A stretch of 64,000 nucleotides of DNA from the NCBI GenBank assembly GCA_020853575.1, contig JADYYP010000021.1, forward strand, positions 1 to 64,000. Reading direction: 5' to 3'. Under the pieces are notes generated by a model, which saw only the letters and a list, made by a program, of their open reading frames with translations, was not told the DNA's origin and ran no database searches. Shown piece after piece: positions 52,892-61,996 of this stretch. Positions within the stretch are counted from its first letter, which is position 1. Each line of letters begins with the position of its first letter. The translations under genes and the position numbers were made by a program. The DNA comes from Planctomycetota bacterium. GTDB lineage: Bacteria; Planctomycetota; UBA1135; GCA-002686595.

Positions 52892-54256
52892 ATGGCATCG
52901 ACTTCGTCGTTCGATCGTCGTTCGCTCTTGCGGGGCATGGCGCGCGCGGGCGCGGGGCTCGGAGCGCTCGGCGCGGTTTCGCGCCTGCGTGCGCTCGCGG
53001 CGCTCTCGCAGCCCGGAGGTGGCTACAAGGCGCTCGTTTGCATCTACCTCTACGGAGGCAACGACGCGTTCAACCTGATCGTGCCCACCGGCGCCAGCGG
53101 CTACGCCAAGTATGCCGCGGCGCGCCTGGGGCTCGCGGTGCCGCTGGCGCAGTTGCTGCCGATCCAGCCGGCGCATCCGCAGGGAGAGCAGTGGGGTTTG
53201 CATCCCTCCGCCGCTGCGTTGCAGCAGCTCTTCCAAGCGGGCCGGTTGGCCGTGGTCTCGAACGTCGGGACCTTGCTCGAGCCAACCACCAAGGCGCAGA
53301 TCCTCGCGGGCACGGCGCGCTTGCCGGCGCAGCTCTTCAGCCACAACGACCAGACCGCGCAGTGGCTTTCGGCGCTGGCGGATGCACAGCTGACCACCGG
53401 CTGGGGCGGACGCATCTCGGACGCCGTCGCGAGCTTGAACGCGCCTGGCGCGGTCGCGTCCGCCGTCTCGCTCGCCGGCAACAACCCGTTCCAACTGGGG
53501 TTGAGCACGATCCCGTACGCGATGAACACCGACGGCCCCGTGGCGCTCAGCGGTTTCTGGGGAAGCGAGGGCGTGCGCCGGCGCGCGGCTTTCGACCAGA
53601 TCCTCCAGAAGGCGCAGACCAACGTGCTCGAGCAAGCGTTGGCCGACATCAATCAGCGCTCGATCGCGACCGAGGCGACGGTGCGCGCCGCGTTCGATTC
53701 GGCGCCGACGTTCGCCAGCGCATTCCCACAGTCCTGGCTGGGGAGCCAGCTGCTCGCCGTGGCCAAGCTGATCGCGACGCACGCTGCGCTCGGGCTTTCG
53801 CGGCAAGTGTTCTTCGTCGCCACCGGCGGCTTCGACACGCACGACGAGCAAGACACCGCTCAGCCGGGGCTGTACGGCGATTTGGCGCAATGTCTCGCGG
53901 CCTTCGACGCCGCCATGCTCGAGATCGGCGAGAGCTCGTCGGTGTGTGCCTTCACGGCCAGCGAGTTCGGCCGCACGCTGAGCAGCAACGGGCGCGGAAC
54001 CGACCATGGCTGGGGCTCGCACCAGTTGGTGTCCGGCGGCGCGGTGTCGGGTGGCGATCTCTACGGGACCATGCCCGACCTGGCGCTGGAGGGCAGCGAC
54101 GACCTCGGCGGCGGGCGCTTCATCCCGACCTCGTCGGTCGATCAACTCGGCGCGACCTTGGCCACTTGGTTCGGCGTCGCGCCCGGCGATCTCGCCACGG
54201 TCTTCCCGAACTTGGCCAGCTTCACCTCGCAGCCAGCGCTCGACTTCATGGCCTGA
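52892..54256 (+). CDS. DUF1501-family protein with Tat-like signal
   Basis: 454 aa from the ATG at 52892. The twin-arginine leader is DRRSLLRGMARAGAGLGALG. Family motifs: LVCIYLYGGNDAFNLIVPTG, LFSHNDQTAQWLSALA, RQVFFVATGGFDTHDEQD, VCAFTASEFGRTLSSNGRGT, DHGWGSHQLV. The fold is alkaline-phosphatase/sulfatase-like, with His/Asp residues in GGFDTHDEQ and GTDHGWG positioned as metal ligands. It forms a two-gene unit with the DUF1800 lipoprotein gene, 17 nt upstream. Confidence 0.92.
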   Translation: MASTSSFDRRSLLRGMARAGAGLGALGAVSRLRALAALSQPGGGYKALVCIYLYGGNDAFNLIVPTGASGYAKYAAARLGLAVPLAQLLPIQPAHPQGEQWGLHPSAAALQQLFQAGRLAVVSNVGTLLEPTTKAQILAGTARLPAQLFSHNDQTAQWLSALADAQLTTGWGGRISDAVASLNAPGAVASAVSLAGNNPFQLGLSTIPYAMNTDGPVALSGFWGSEGVRRRAAFDQILQKAQTNVLEQALADINQRSIATEATVRAAFDSAPTFASAFPQSWLGSQLLAVAKLIATHAALGLSRQVFFVATGGFDTHDEQDTAQPGLYGDLAQCLAAFDAAMLEIGESSSVCAFTASEFGRTLSSNGRGTDHGWGSHQLVSGGAVSGGDLYGTMPDLALEGSDDLGGGRFIPTSSVDQLGATLATWFGVAPGDLATVFPNLASFTSQPALDFMA

Positions 54257-54420
54257 GCGCGGCGCACTGTTCGTCCAGCTCGCGCATTTCATCGCTATCG
54301 CGCCTCTCGCACCCGGTCTAACCTCGGGTCGTGCACCGGCAGGCGGTGCTCACGAATCTCGCAAGCCGCAGCGCTCGCTCAGAGCTGCGGCAACGGTCGA
54401 CGCGGAAGCAGGAGACTCCG

Positions 54421-55314
54421 ATGGCCAAGCGCTATCTTCCCGACTATCACCCGGCCTTGATGGCGCGCGCCGTCGAGCTGTGGAGCACGCGCCCCGACGT
54501 GCGCGCCGCCTTTCCCGAGCTGGACTCACCCGAGTTCGTGGCTTGGCTCAACATCAGCGCTTTCCTCGAGATCCCGGGGATCCGCGAGATGCTGCCCCCG
54601 GTTCCTCCCGACGAGCGCATCAACGTCGTCAGCCTCGGAGGGCTCGGCGGCTACCTGGCCGGCGGCGTCAGCGCGTTCGCGGCCGTGCAGCGCGCCGCGC
54701 ATCGCCTGCGCCGCAGGATCGACTCGTTTCCGCAGGTGCTCGACTTCGGGTGTGGCTCGGGGCGCACGCTGCGCCACTGGCTGCCCTTCGTCGACAGCGT
54801 GCACGTCGCGGGCAGTGACGTCGATCGCGAGGCCCTGCAGTGGTGCCGTGCGGCGCTCGACTTCGTCGAGATCGAGGAAAACGACACGCGACCGCCGTTG
54901 AGGTTCGCGAGCGAGCGCTTCGATCTGGTGTATTCGATCTCGATCTTTTCGCACCTGTCCGAACAGAATCACTTCGAGTGGCTCGACGAGCTCGCGCGCG
55001 TGACCAAGCCGGGCGGCCACGTGGTGATCACCACGCACGGTCGGCGCGCGTTGGCGCGCATCGCCACCGATCCCGCGCACTGCCGATTCGTCGGCCTGGA
55101 GCCGCAGCAGGCGCTCGACGCGCTCGAGCCTTTCGGCAGCGAGGGCTTCGCTTTCTGTCGTCAAGAGGGCATGGCCCGTCCGGATCTCTACGGCATGACC
55201 TTCATTTCCGAGGAGTACGCGCGCACGCGATGGAATCGCGCGCTCGAGGTGCTCGACTACGAGTCGGGCGGTGTCGACGACTGGCAGGACGTGATCACGC
55301 TGGTCAAGCGCTGA
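54421..55314 (+). CDS. class I SAM-dependent methyltransferase
   Basis: 297 aa; GGAG lies upstream of the ATG at 54421. SAM-binding motif I is VLDFGCGSGRTLRHWLP, followed by VAGSDVDREAL, the substrate-region RFDLVYSISIFSHLSEQNHF and post-motif VTKPGGHVVITTHGRRAL. The ~80-residue N-terminal extension (YLPDYHPALMARAVELWSTR) is not part of the core. The substrate is unknown. It is a single gene bounded downstream by a long imperfect hairpin. Confidence 0.87.
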   Translation: MAKRYLPDYHPALMARAVELWSTRPDVRAAFPELDSPEFVAWLNISAFLEIPGIREMLPPVPPDERINVVSLGGLGGYLAGGVSAFAAVQRAAHRLRRRIDSFPQVLDFGCGSGRTLRHWLPFVDSVHVAGSDVDREALQWCRAALDFVEIEENDTRPPLRFASERFDLVYSISIFSHLSEQNHFEWLDELARVTKPGGHVVITTHGRRALARIATDPAHCRFVGLEPQQALDALEPFGSEGFAFCRQEGMARPDLYGMTFISEEYARTRWNRALEVLDYESGGVDDWQDVITLVKR

Positions 55315-55315
55315 C

Positions 55316-55386
55316 AGCGCTGCGGCCGCTCGAGCACGAACGGAGCGCGGAGCCCGAGCTCGTGCGCGCGCGGCCCCGGTAGCGCT
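55316..55386 (+). terminator. long imperfect hairpin after the methyltransferase gene
   Basis: AGCGCT (55316-55321), GCGGCC (55323-55328) and GCACGA pair in order with TCGTGC, GCGGCC and AGCGCT (55381-55386). This makes a ~70-nt cruciform-like structure starting 2 nt after the stop codon. Confidence 0.45.
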
Positions 55387-55440
55387 ACGCACTGACGCGC
55401 AGGCCGCGCCTCGAGCGAGCGGCATAGACTTGGCCTAGTC

Positions 55441-57399
55441 ATGGCCAACGAGGCGCAAGCGACCAGGGTCGACGAAGAAAAGTGGTCTCGGCGCCGCGTG
55501 GCGGTGATGGTCGCCGTGCACATCGCGGTTGGACTGCACATCGCGCACTGGAAGATGACCGGGCGCAGCGTGGCACCGCTGGAGCTCAACGAGGTCGTCT
55601 ACACCTTCGCCATCGGCATCATCACCGCGGGATTCCTGCTGTTGGTCACGGCCACGGTCGCCACGGCCATCTTCGGGCGCTACTTCTGCTCCTGGTCGTG
55701 CCACATCCTCGCCCTGCAGGACATCGCGCGCTGGCTGCTCGGCAAGCTCGGCATCAAGCCGCGACCGTTCCGCTCGCGCATCCTGCGTTGGGTCCCGCTG
55801 GTCGCCGCGGGTTACATGTTCGCGGCGCCGCTGATCGCGCGCGTGATCCACGAGGGGCGTCTGCCGACGTTCCACTTCCGATCCGACTCGGAGGGCTTCG
55901 CGTCGCTCGTGACCAGCGACTTCTGGCGCAATCTCCCGGGTGGTTGGGTGATCCTGACGACCTTCGTGCTGTGCGGATTCGTGATGGTGTACGCGCTCGG
56001 CGCGCGCGCGTTCTGCACCAACGTCTGTCCTTACGGAGCGCTGTTCGGTCTCGCCGACCGCATCGCGCCGGGGCGGCTGGTTTCCAAGGGCGATTGCTCG
56101 GGCTGCGCGCGGTGCACGGCGGTGTGCAGCTCGCACATCAAGGTCCACGAGGAGCTCGCGCGCTTCGGCACGATCGTCGACAGCGCGTGCCTGCGCGATC
56201 TCGATTGCATGGCGGCCTGCCCCAAGCAGGACATCGTCTTCCGCTTCACCACGCCGCCCTTGTTCCGCGCGGCGGATGCGCGTCGCGGCCTGCAGCGCAA
56301 GTTCGACTTCGTCGGGCTCGAGGAGCTGGCGATCTTCGGTTTCGCGGTCGCGGTGTTCTTCTCGGTGCGCGGGCTCTACGACACGGTTCCGTTCCTGCTG
56401 GCGATCGCGCTCTCGGTGCTGTGCGCGTCGATCGGCGTGATCGTCTTGCGCGTCCTGCGCCGGCGCGATGCGCGCTTCCAGAAGCTGGTGCTCGTCCGCG
56501 AAGGCAAGCTGCAGGCCTCGGGCGCCGGCTTCTTGGCCTTCGGGGGAGCGCTGGCGTTGCTGTGGGGCCACAGTGCGTGGATGCGTTGGCACGAGTTCGC
56601 GAGCGAGCGCGTGCTGGCCACGCTCGAGCGCATGGCCGCTCCGGATCCGCGCACGCTGGAAGAGGCACGCGCGCACGTCGAGTTGGTGCAGCGCTTCGGG
56701 CTGATCGACTCGCGGCCGGCCAAATTGCGCCGCGCGCGCGTCGCGGAGCTCTCCGGCGATCTGGCGGCGGCCGAGCGCGTCCTGGTCGAGCTCGCCGCGG
56801 GCAAGCCCAACGATCGCTTCGTGGTCTTGCCGCTGGCGCGCGTGTGGGTCCGTCAGGGTCGCGCCGACGAGGCGCGCGAGTGGCTCGAGAAGGCGCTTCT
56901 GGCGGTGCCCGAGGTGCAGCACGACCGCCGCGACGCGTTGGATTATTTGGCGGAGGTCCATCTGCGCCTGGGCGAGCTCGCGGTCGGCGTCGAGGATCTC
57001 GAGCGCGCGCGCACGCACTTCGCGTCCGCGCTCGAGCTCGCGCCACAGTGGGCGCTGGCGCACTATCAGCTGGGCGTCGTGTACGCCGCTGGCGGGGACA
57101 TGCTGCGCGCGAAGGGCAGCTTCGCCCGCGCCGTCGAGCTCTCCCCGAGCGATGCCGATGCACGCAACAACCTGGGCTTCCTGTTGCTCAACGACGGGCT
57201 GACGACCGATGCCGAGCTGCAACTGCGGGCCGCGGTCAGCCTCGCGCCCAAGCACGCGGCCGCGCACTTCAACCTTGGCCGCGCGTTGCTCGAGCTGGGC
57301 CGCGAGCGCGACGCACGCACGCACTTCGAGACCGCTCGAGGGCTCGACCCGCGCTATGGCGAGGCTCTCGACGAGATGCTCGCGCAACCCCGGCGCTGA
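55441..57399 (+). CDS. membrane 4Fe-4S (NosR/NapH/CcoG-like) protein fused to TPR domain
   Basis: 652 aa. About seven membrane segments lie between residues 18 and 375. The polyferredoxin part has Cys83/Cys87 (FCSWSCH), Cys192/Cys196 (FCTNVCPYG), a full CxxCxxCxxxC set at 219-222-225-229 (CSGCARCTAVC), and a second set Cys250, Asp253, Cys256, Cys260 (CLRDLDCMAACP) in which Asp replaces one Cys. Residues ~395-652 are tetratricopeptide repeats (e.g. AHYQLGVVYAAGGDMLRAKG, AAHFNLGRALLELGRERDAR). It probably passes electrons across or along the membrane to an unknown acceptor, with the TPR tail docking partners. No cytochrome or nos/nap gene is nearby. Confidence 0.87.
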   Translation: MANEAQATRVDEEKWSRRRVAVMVAVHIAVGLHIAHWKMTGRSVAPLELNEVVYTFAIGIITAGFLLLVTATVATAIFGRYFCSWSCHILALQDIARWLLGKLGIKPRPFRSRILRWVPLVAAGYMFAAPLIARVIHEGRLPTFHFRSDSEGFASLVTSDFWRNLPGGWVILTTFVLCGFVMVYALGARAFCTNVCPYGALFGLADRIAPGRLVSKGDCSGCARCTAVCSSHIKVHEELARFGTIVDSACLRDLDCMAACPKQDIVFRFTTPPLFRAADARRGLQRKFDFVGLEELAIFGFAVAVFFSVRGLYDTVPFLLAIALSVLCASIGVIVLRVLRRRDARFQKLVLVREGKLQASGAGFLAFGGALALLWGHSAWMRWHEFASERVLATLERMAAPDPRTLEEARAHVELVQRFGLIDSRPAKLRRARVAELSGDLAAAERVLVELAAGKPNDRFVVLPLARVWVRQGRADEAREWLEKALLAVPEVQHDRRDALDYLAEVHLRLGELAVGVEDLERARTHFASALELAPQWALAHYQLGVVYAAGGDMLRAKGSFARAVELSPSDADARNNLGFLLLNDGLTTDAELQLRAAVSLAPKHAAAHFNLGRALLELGRERDARTHFETARGLDPRYGEALDEMLAQPRR

Positions 57400-57504
57400 G
57401 TCCGCCGCGAATCGGTCCAGATTGCTCGAATCGCGCCCACGCTTGGCGCTGGAGCCGCATGCAGGTCGGGAACGCGCCGCACCGCGGCGGAAAGGAACCG
57501 ATCG

Positions 57505-58755
57505 ATGCAGCTCACCGTCCACTCGATGCTCCGCGCCCTGGCTCTGACTTCGCTTTCCGCCCCCGCTTGGGCCGGGGTGAGCGTCCTGGGCAAGCCTCAG
57601 CTCGGGGTGTTTCCCACCGTGCAAGGCGCGGTCGATGCCGCCGTCGACGGCGACGTGTTGCTCGTCTCCGCGGGCTTCTACCCCGGCTTCACGATCACCA
57701 ACGAATCGCTGACCGTGATGGCGGAGAGCGGCGCGGAGGTCAACATCCAAGGGACTTGCACCGTCCGCGACCTGAGCTTCGCGCGACGCGTGCAGCTGTT
57801 CGAGCTCAACGTCGCGCCCGCCACCAGCTTCGGAGCCGCGCGACCGGCGCTCGAGCTCCTCGACAACGTCGGCCAAGTGCGTGCACAGGGCTGCACGTTC
57901 ACCGGCGGGCGACCGGCGAGCTCGTCGGCCGTCGGGCTGCCCGGTGGCCCGGGCGCGGAAATCGCGCGCTCGCAGCGCGTGACGCTGACGCGTTGCATGG
58001 TTTTCGGATGCACCATGGGGTTCTGGTCCGGCGAAGCGCCGCGCGCCGGCGGCGACGGCGCGCGCTCGCTCGACAGCGCCGTGGCGTTCTACGATTGCAT
58101 CGTGCGCGGCGGCGTCGGCTCCGAGGAGAGCTCGCCCGCGGGCGGCGTCGGTGGAGCTGGCATGCGCGTGGACGGTTGGGGCGTGTTCGCCGCGAGCAGC
58201 GCGATCCGCGGCGGAAAAGGCGGCGGCGGCGACTACAACGGGTGCACCGCGGCGGGCAACGGCGGCGATGGTCTGGTGATCTCCGAGGCGCAGGCGCAGC
58301 TCTTCGGCACCACGATCGACGCCGGGCTGGGCACGGGCTACTTCAGTTGCTTCCCGGGCGTTTCCGGGGCGCGCACGGTGACGAGCAACGCGGTGCTCAA
58401 CGAGTCGTCGGTGTACCACCGATCGATCGCCGCGCCGGCGCTCGTCAGCGACCAGTCGACCGTGACGCTCAACATCCAGGGCAAGCCAGGTGACACGGTG
58501 TACTTGCTGGTCACGCAGCGGCCGACGTTCCTGTACAAGCCCGCCTTGTCCGGCGTGCTCGCCATACCCGCGCCGCTCGCGCCGCTTCCGGTGGGCGTCA
58601 TCGGACCCTCGGGCACGCTGAGCGTTCCCTACGCGCTCCCCGACCTCCAGGGGCCTCAACCGAGCTTCCTGCGCGTGTTCCAAACGTTGAGCGTCGACGT
58701 CGCGGCCCGTTCGTTCCTCTCGTCGTCGATCGCCGTGGTGGTCGAGAACACCTGA
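57505..58755 (+). CDS. secreted right-handed parallel beta-helix protein
   Basis: 416 aa; AAAGGAA upstream of the ATG at 57505; signal peptide RALALTSLSAPAWAG. It opens with VFPTVQGAVDAAVDGDVLLV, the phrase of pectate-lyase-like/NosD-type helices, followed by GFYPGFTITNESLTVMAESG and strand-turn repeats rich in Gly (AFYDCIVRGGVG, GLVISEAQAQLFGTTIDAG). The C-terminal ~120 residues are a separate beta domain (GDTVYLLVTQRPTFLYKPAL) lacking the type A/B cysteines. It may bind or cleave polysaccharide; catalytic residues are not evident. Confidence 0.8.
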   Translation: MQLTVHSMLRALALTSLSAPAWAGVSVLGKPQLGVFPTVQGAVDAAVDGDVLLVSAGFYPGFTITNESLTVMAESGAEVNIQGTCTVRDLSFARRVQLFELNVAPATSFGAARPALELLDNVGQVRAQGCTFTGGRPASSSAVGLPGGPGAEIARSQRVTLTRCMVFGCTMGFWSGEAPRAGGDGARSLDSAVAFYDCIVRGGVGSEESSPAGGVGGAGMRVDGWGVFAASSAIRGGKGGGGDYNGCTAAGNGGDGLVISEAQAQLFGTTIDAGLGTGYFSCFPGVSGARTVTSNAVLNESSVYHRSIAAPALVSDQSTVTLNIQGKPGDTVYLLVTQRPTFLYKPALSGVLAIPAPLAPLPVGVIGPSGTLSVPYALPDLQGPQPSFLRVFQTLSVDVAARSFLSSSIAVVVENT

Positions 58756-58811
58756 GCTGCGAGCGGTTCCAGGCTCCGAGCACGCGGCGCGGGCGCGTAG
58801 CATCGTTCGCC

Positions 58812-59834
58812 ATGTCGATCGATGCACGTGCTTGCGCCGCCGCGCTCGGGTTGTTTCCGCTGCTGCTCGCCAGCGCGTGCTCCACTCCGGTGCAGACCTC
58901 GGGCAATCCGCTGTTCGCGGGCTGGTACGCCGACCCCGAGGGCGCGCTGCTCGCCGGACGCTACTGGATCTTCCCGACGACTTCGGCGCCCTACGACGAG
59001 CAGCTCTCGTTCGACGCCTTTTCCTCGGACGATCTGCTGCACTGGACGAAGCACGAGCGCGTGCTGTCGACGGCCGAGATCCGCTGGGCCTCGCGCGCCC
59101 TATGGGCGCCTTCGGTGATCGAGCAGCGCGGCCGCACGTACTTGTTCTTCGCGGCCAATGACCTGCAACGCCCTGGCGGACCGCTGTGGGATGCGAGTGA
59201 TGCTCGCAGTCACAGCGGAGGCATCGGGGTCGCCGTCGCGGAGCGCCCCGAGGGTCCGTACCGCGATCTCCTCGGGCATCCGCTCGTCGACGAGTTCCAC
59301 AACGATGCCCAACCGATCGACCCCTTCGTGTTCCGCGACGACGACGGTGCGCTGTACCTGGTGTACGGAGGTTGGGGGCACTGCAACGTCGCGCGCCTCG
59401 ACGATGAGCTCGATGGCTTCGTCGCCTGGCCCGACGGCAGCACCTTCCGCGAGATCACGCCCGCCGGCTACGTCGAGGGTCCGGTGCTCTTCCGCCGCGA
59501 GGGCCAACTGTATTTCCTGTGGTCGGAAGGCAGTTGGGGCGACGGCACCTACCGCGTCGCCTACGCGCTGGGTGAGTCGCCCGCGGGACCCTTCACGCGT
59601 GTGGGCACGATCCTCGAACAGCAGAGCTCGGTCGCGACCGGCGCGGGTCACAACTCCGTGCTGCGCATTCCCGGCAGCGACGAGTGGCTCATCGTCTACC
59701 ACCGCCGTCCGATTCCGAACGCGGGCCGCGATCACCGCGTCACGTGCATCGAGCGCCTCGAGTTCGACGACACAGGTCGCATCTTGCCGGTGCGCATGAC
59801 CTTCGAGGGCGTCGAAGCGCGTCCGTTGCGTTGA
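58812..59834 (+). CDS. GH43-like five-bladed glycosidase lipoprotein
   Basis: 340 aa from the ATG at 58812; lipobox LASAC (Cys23). Expected catalytic residues of clan GH-F: Asp41 base (WYADPEGALLAGRYWIF), Asp170 (DAQPIDPFVFRDDDGALYLV) and Glu222 acid (AGYVEGPVLFRREGQLYFLW). The length fits a lone GH43 domain. Such enzymes act on arabinan, xylan or galactan side chains; the exact linkage cannot be told. Envelope-anchored, in line with polysaccharide feeding. Confidence 0.88.
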   Translation: MSIDARACAAALGLFPLLLASACSTPVQTSGNPLFAGWYADPEGALLAGRYWIFPTTSAPYDEQLSFDAFSSDDLLHWTKHERVLSTAEIRWASRALWAPSVIEQRGRTYLFFAANDLQRPGGPLWDASDARSHSGGIGVAVAERPEGPYRDLLGHPLVDEFHNDAQPIDPFVFRDDDGALYLVYGGWGHCNVARLDDELDGFVAWPDGSTFREITPAGYVEGPVLFRREGQLYFLWSEGSWGDGTYRVAYALGESPAGPFTRVGTILEQQSSVATGAGHNSVLRIPGSDEWLIVYHRRPIPNAGRDHRVTCIERLEFDDTGRILPVRMTFEGVEARPLR

Positions 59835-60064
59835 ACGCAGCCGAGAATACGCGCTTCGATCGCGCGCGGTCGCGCGGACACTCGTCGTGCGCTGGGGTTG
59901 GCCGCTTCGCGTGTCGAGGCGGGCAGCCTCGTGGTGCTGGGCCCGAGGGCGGAGTCGAACACCGCCGGCGCGTCTCCACTCCGGAACGACAATGGGTAGC
60001 CGCGGTGGCTCCGTACGCTAGCTGGGACAGGGCCCTGTCCAGTCTTCTTGCAGGAGGTTCTCCC

Positions 60065-61735
60065 ATGAGATCCAGCTCGTGTCTCGCACTGTTCGTGCTG
60101 CTCGACCTCGCCGCGCTTGCTTCGGCGCAATCGACTTCGCTGGAGAGCGTCGCTCCCGGAGGCTTCCTGGTGGGGGCCCCAGGGAATCACCGTTCGACCG
60201 CGATCTCGGACGACGGACGTTGGATTGCCTACGTGTGTGCCGGGGACGACGTATCCGGAGATTCGGATCATCTCTTCGACGTTGCCTTGCGCGATCGACT
60301 GAGCGGTTCCGTGCGCAACGTGTCGGTGAGCACGGCCGGAGACAACAGCAATGCTCACGTGTTCGCGCCCTGCATTTCGGGCGACGGCCGATGGGTGAGC
60401 TTCCTCACCACCTCGACCAATTTGACGCCGCAAGCCGGTGGCGGTCTCCTGAATGTCTATCTGCATGATGCGTGGACCAGCACGACGCGGCTGGTCTCTC
60501 ACTCGCCGTCCGGCGCTCCGGCAAATGGCAATTCGACCGGCGCACGCGTTTCACTCGATGGTTCGACGCTCGTTTTCGTTAGCGCGTCCGACGAGTTCGT
60601 GCCCGGTACCAGCGGGGCCGCGCATGCCTTTGTCTATGACATCGACACAGACACGTTTTCGGTGGCCAGTCTCTCCGACACGCATCAGCTGGTGTCCGCC
60701 GGATACGTCGACACGTCGTCCGATGGTCGCTTCGTTGCCTTCACTTCGTCGGATCCAAACGTGGTGAGCGGCGTCGCGAGCGGGCAGCAGCTCGCGTACT
60801 TGCGCGACCGCGTCGTCGGCACGACCGAGCTCGTTTCCCGCAGCTCGTCGGGGGCTGCGGCGAACGCACACGCGATCATCCCGCGCATCTCCGCGACAGG
60901 GCGCTATGTCGCATTCCTCTCGAACGCCACCAACCTGAGTCCGCTCGACACCAGCGCGGACGCGGACGTGTTTCGCTTCGATCGCGAGCTCGGCACGACC
61001 GAGCTCGTGTCGCGTCTCGACAGCGGAGCGAACGTTTCCGCCAGTGAACCCGCGGGCATCAGCTCGGACGGAAGCAAGGTGCTGTTCATCGGCGACGACG
61101 AAGGCCCGTTCTTCCCCGGCGGACTGTCTCACCCCAAGGCGCTCCTTTTCGACACGACGCTGGCGACGTTGTTCGACGTGGGTCGGGCCCCCAATGGTGA
61201 ATCGATGGGAAGTGTCCGCGCCGCGACCATGACGAGCCAGGCACGCTTCGTCGCTTTCGAGGCGGACTTCGACGTCTTCGCGCGCGATCTCAGCGCCGCC
61301 GCTCACCCCGAGGCGGTGACCTACTGCCCCCAGACATCCCACAGCGCCGGCTGCGTCGGTGAAGTCGCGATCGCGGGCTTCCCGTCCGTCGTGGGGCCCG
61401 CGTCGCTGTTCGTGACTGCGCGCAACATGCTCGAGCACAAGCCCGGCGCGTTCTTCTGGGGTCTGGCGCCGGCCTCGAAGCCATTCCACGGCGCGACGTT
61501 GTGTGTCGAGCAGCCCCTCGTGCGCACGACCGCGCAGGATGCGGGCTCGGGAACACCGTGGAGCTTGCCGGGCTGCGGCGGAGGCCTCTCGTTCCACGTC
61601 ACGCCGCTCTACTGCGCGCAGCACGGCTTGTCGGCGGGTGTGACGCTCTACGGTCAGTTCTACCAACGCGACTCCGTCGCCGGACCGGGCCGTTATGCAC
61701 TGAGCAGCGCCGTGGGCTTCACGCTCGCGCCGTGA
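60065..61735 (+). CDS. secreted PD40/TolB-like beta-propeller with divergent type A module
   Basis: 556 aa; AGGAGG upstream of the ATG at 60065; signal peptide CLALFVLLDLAALASAQ. Residues ~40-410 carry propeller repeats of the form 'ISDDGRWIAYV', 'SGDGRWVSFLTTSTNLTP', 'SSDGRFVAFTSSDPNV', close in plan to the gene at 9922-11643. The last ~135 residues are a divergent type A module: QTSHSAGC, GAFFWGLAPASKPFHGATLC, LPGCGGGLSF, FYQRDS, ALSSAV. The YCTA tag appears as YCPQ. Base composition looks slightly less GC-rich than the neighbours. Confidence 0.84.
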   Translation: MRSSSCLALFVLLDLAALASAQSTSLESVAPGGFLVGAPGNHRSTAISDDGRWIAYVCAGDDVSGDSDHLFDVALRDRLSGSVRNVSVSTAGDNSNAHVFAPCISGDGRWVSFLTTSTNLTPQAGGGLLNVYLHDAWTSTTRLVSHSPSGAPANGNSTGARVSLDGSTLVFVSASDEFVPGTSGAAHAFVYDIDTDTFSVASLSDTHQLVSAGYVDTSSDGRFVAFTSSDPNVVSGVASGQQLAYLRDRVVGTTELVSRSSSGAAANAHAIIPRISATGRYVAFLSNATNLSPLDTSADADVFRFDRELGTTELVSRLDSGANVSASEPAGISSDGSKVLFIGDDEGPFFPGGLSHPKALLFDTTLATLFDVGRAPNGESMGSVRAATMTSQARFVAFEADFDVFARDLSAAAHPEAVTYCPQTSHSAGCVGEVAIAGFPSVVGPASLFVTARNMLEHKPGAFFWGLAPASKPFHGATLCVEQPLVRTTAQDAGSGTPWSLPGCGGGLSFHVTPLYCAQHGLSAGVTLYGQFYQRDSVAGPGRYALSSAVGFTLAP

Positions 61736-61764
61736 CGTCCGCTCGCTTTCGACTCTTCTGAATC

Positions 61765-61796
61765 TCGAGGCCGAGTGCGCGTGCATTCGGCCTCGA
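61765..61796. terminator. strong bidirectional hairpin between convergent genes
   Basis: TCGAGGCCGA (61765-61774) pairs perfectly with TCGGCCTCGA (61787-61796). The stem extends inward through GTGC/GCAT with one G-U pair to a GCGT loop, giving ~14 pairs. CGTTT follows on the plus strand, 30 nt after the stop at 61735. The facing gene ends at 61997, about 200 nt away. Confidence 0.75.
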
Positions 61797-61996
61797 CGTT
61801 TAGGGTTCGCCCGCGCGGCGCTCTGACTTCAGAGCCGAGGCCGGGCCGCGCGAGCTCGCCGCCGACGACGTCAAGGGAGTTCGTCCCACGCGACTCGCGT
61901 CGCGATGCATCAAGCTGAGCAAAGCGGAGAGCGCCGCTCCGTCGGGCCCTCCGCTTTCGATCGCGCCATTCGAGCAACCTGCTCGCGCTGCCGTGG

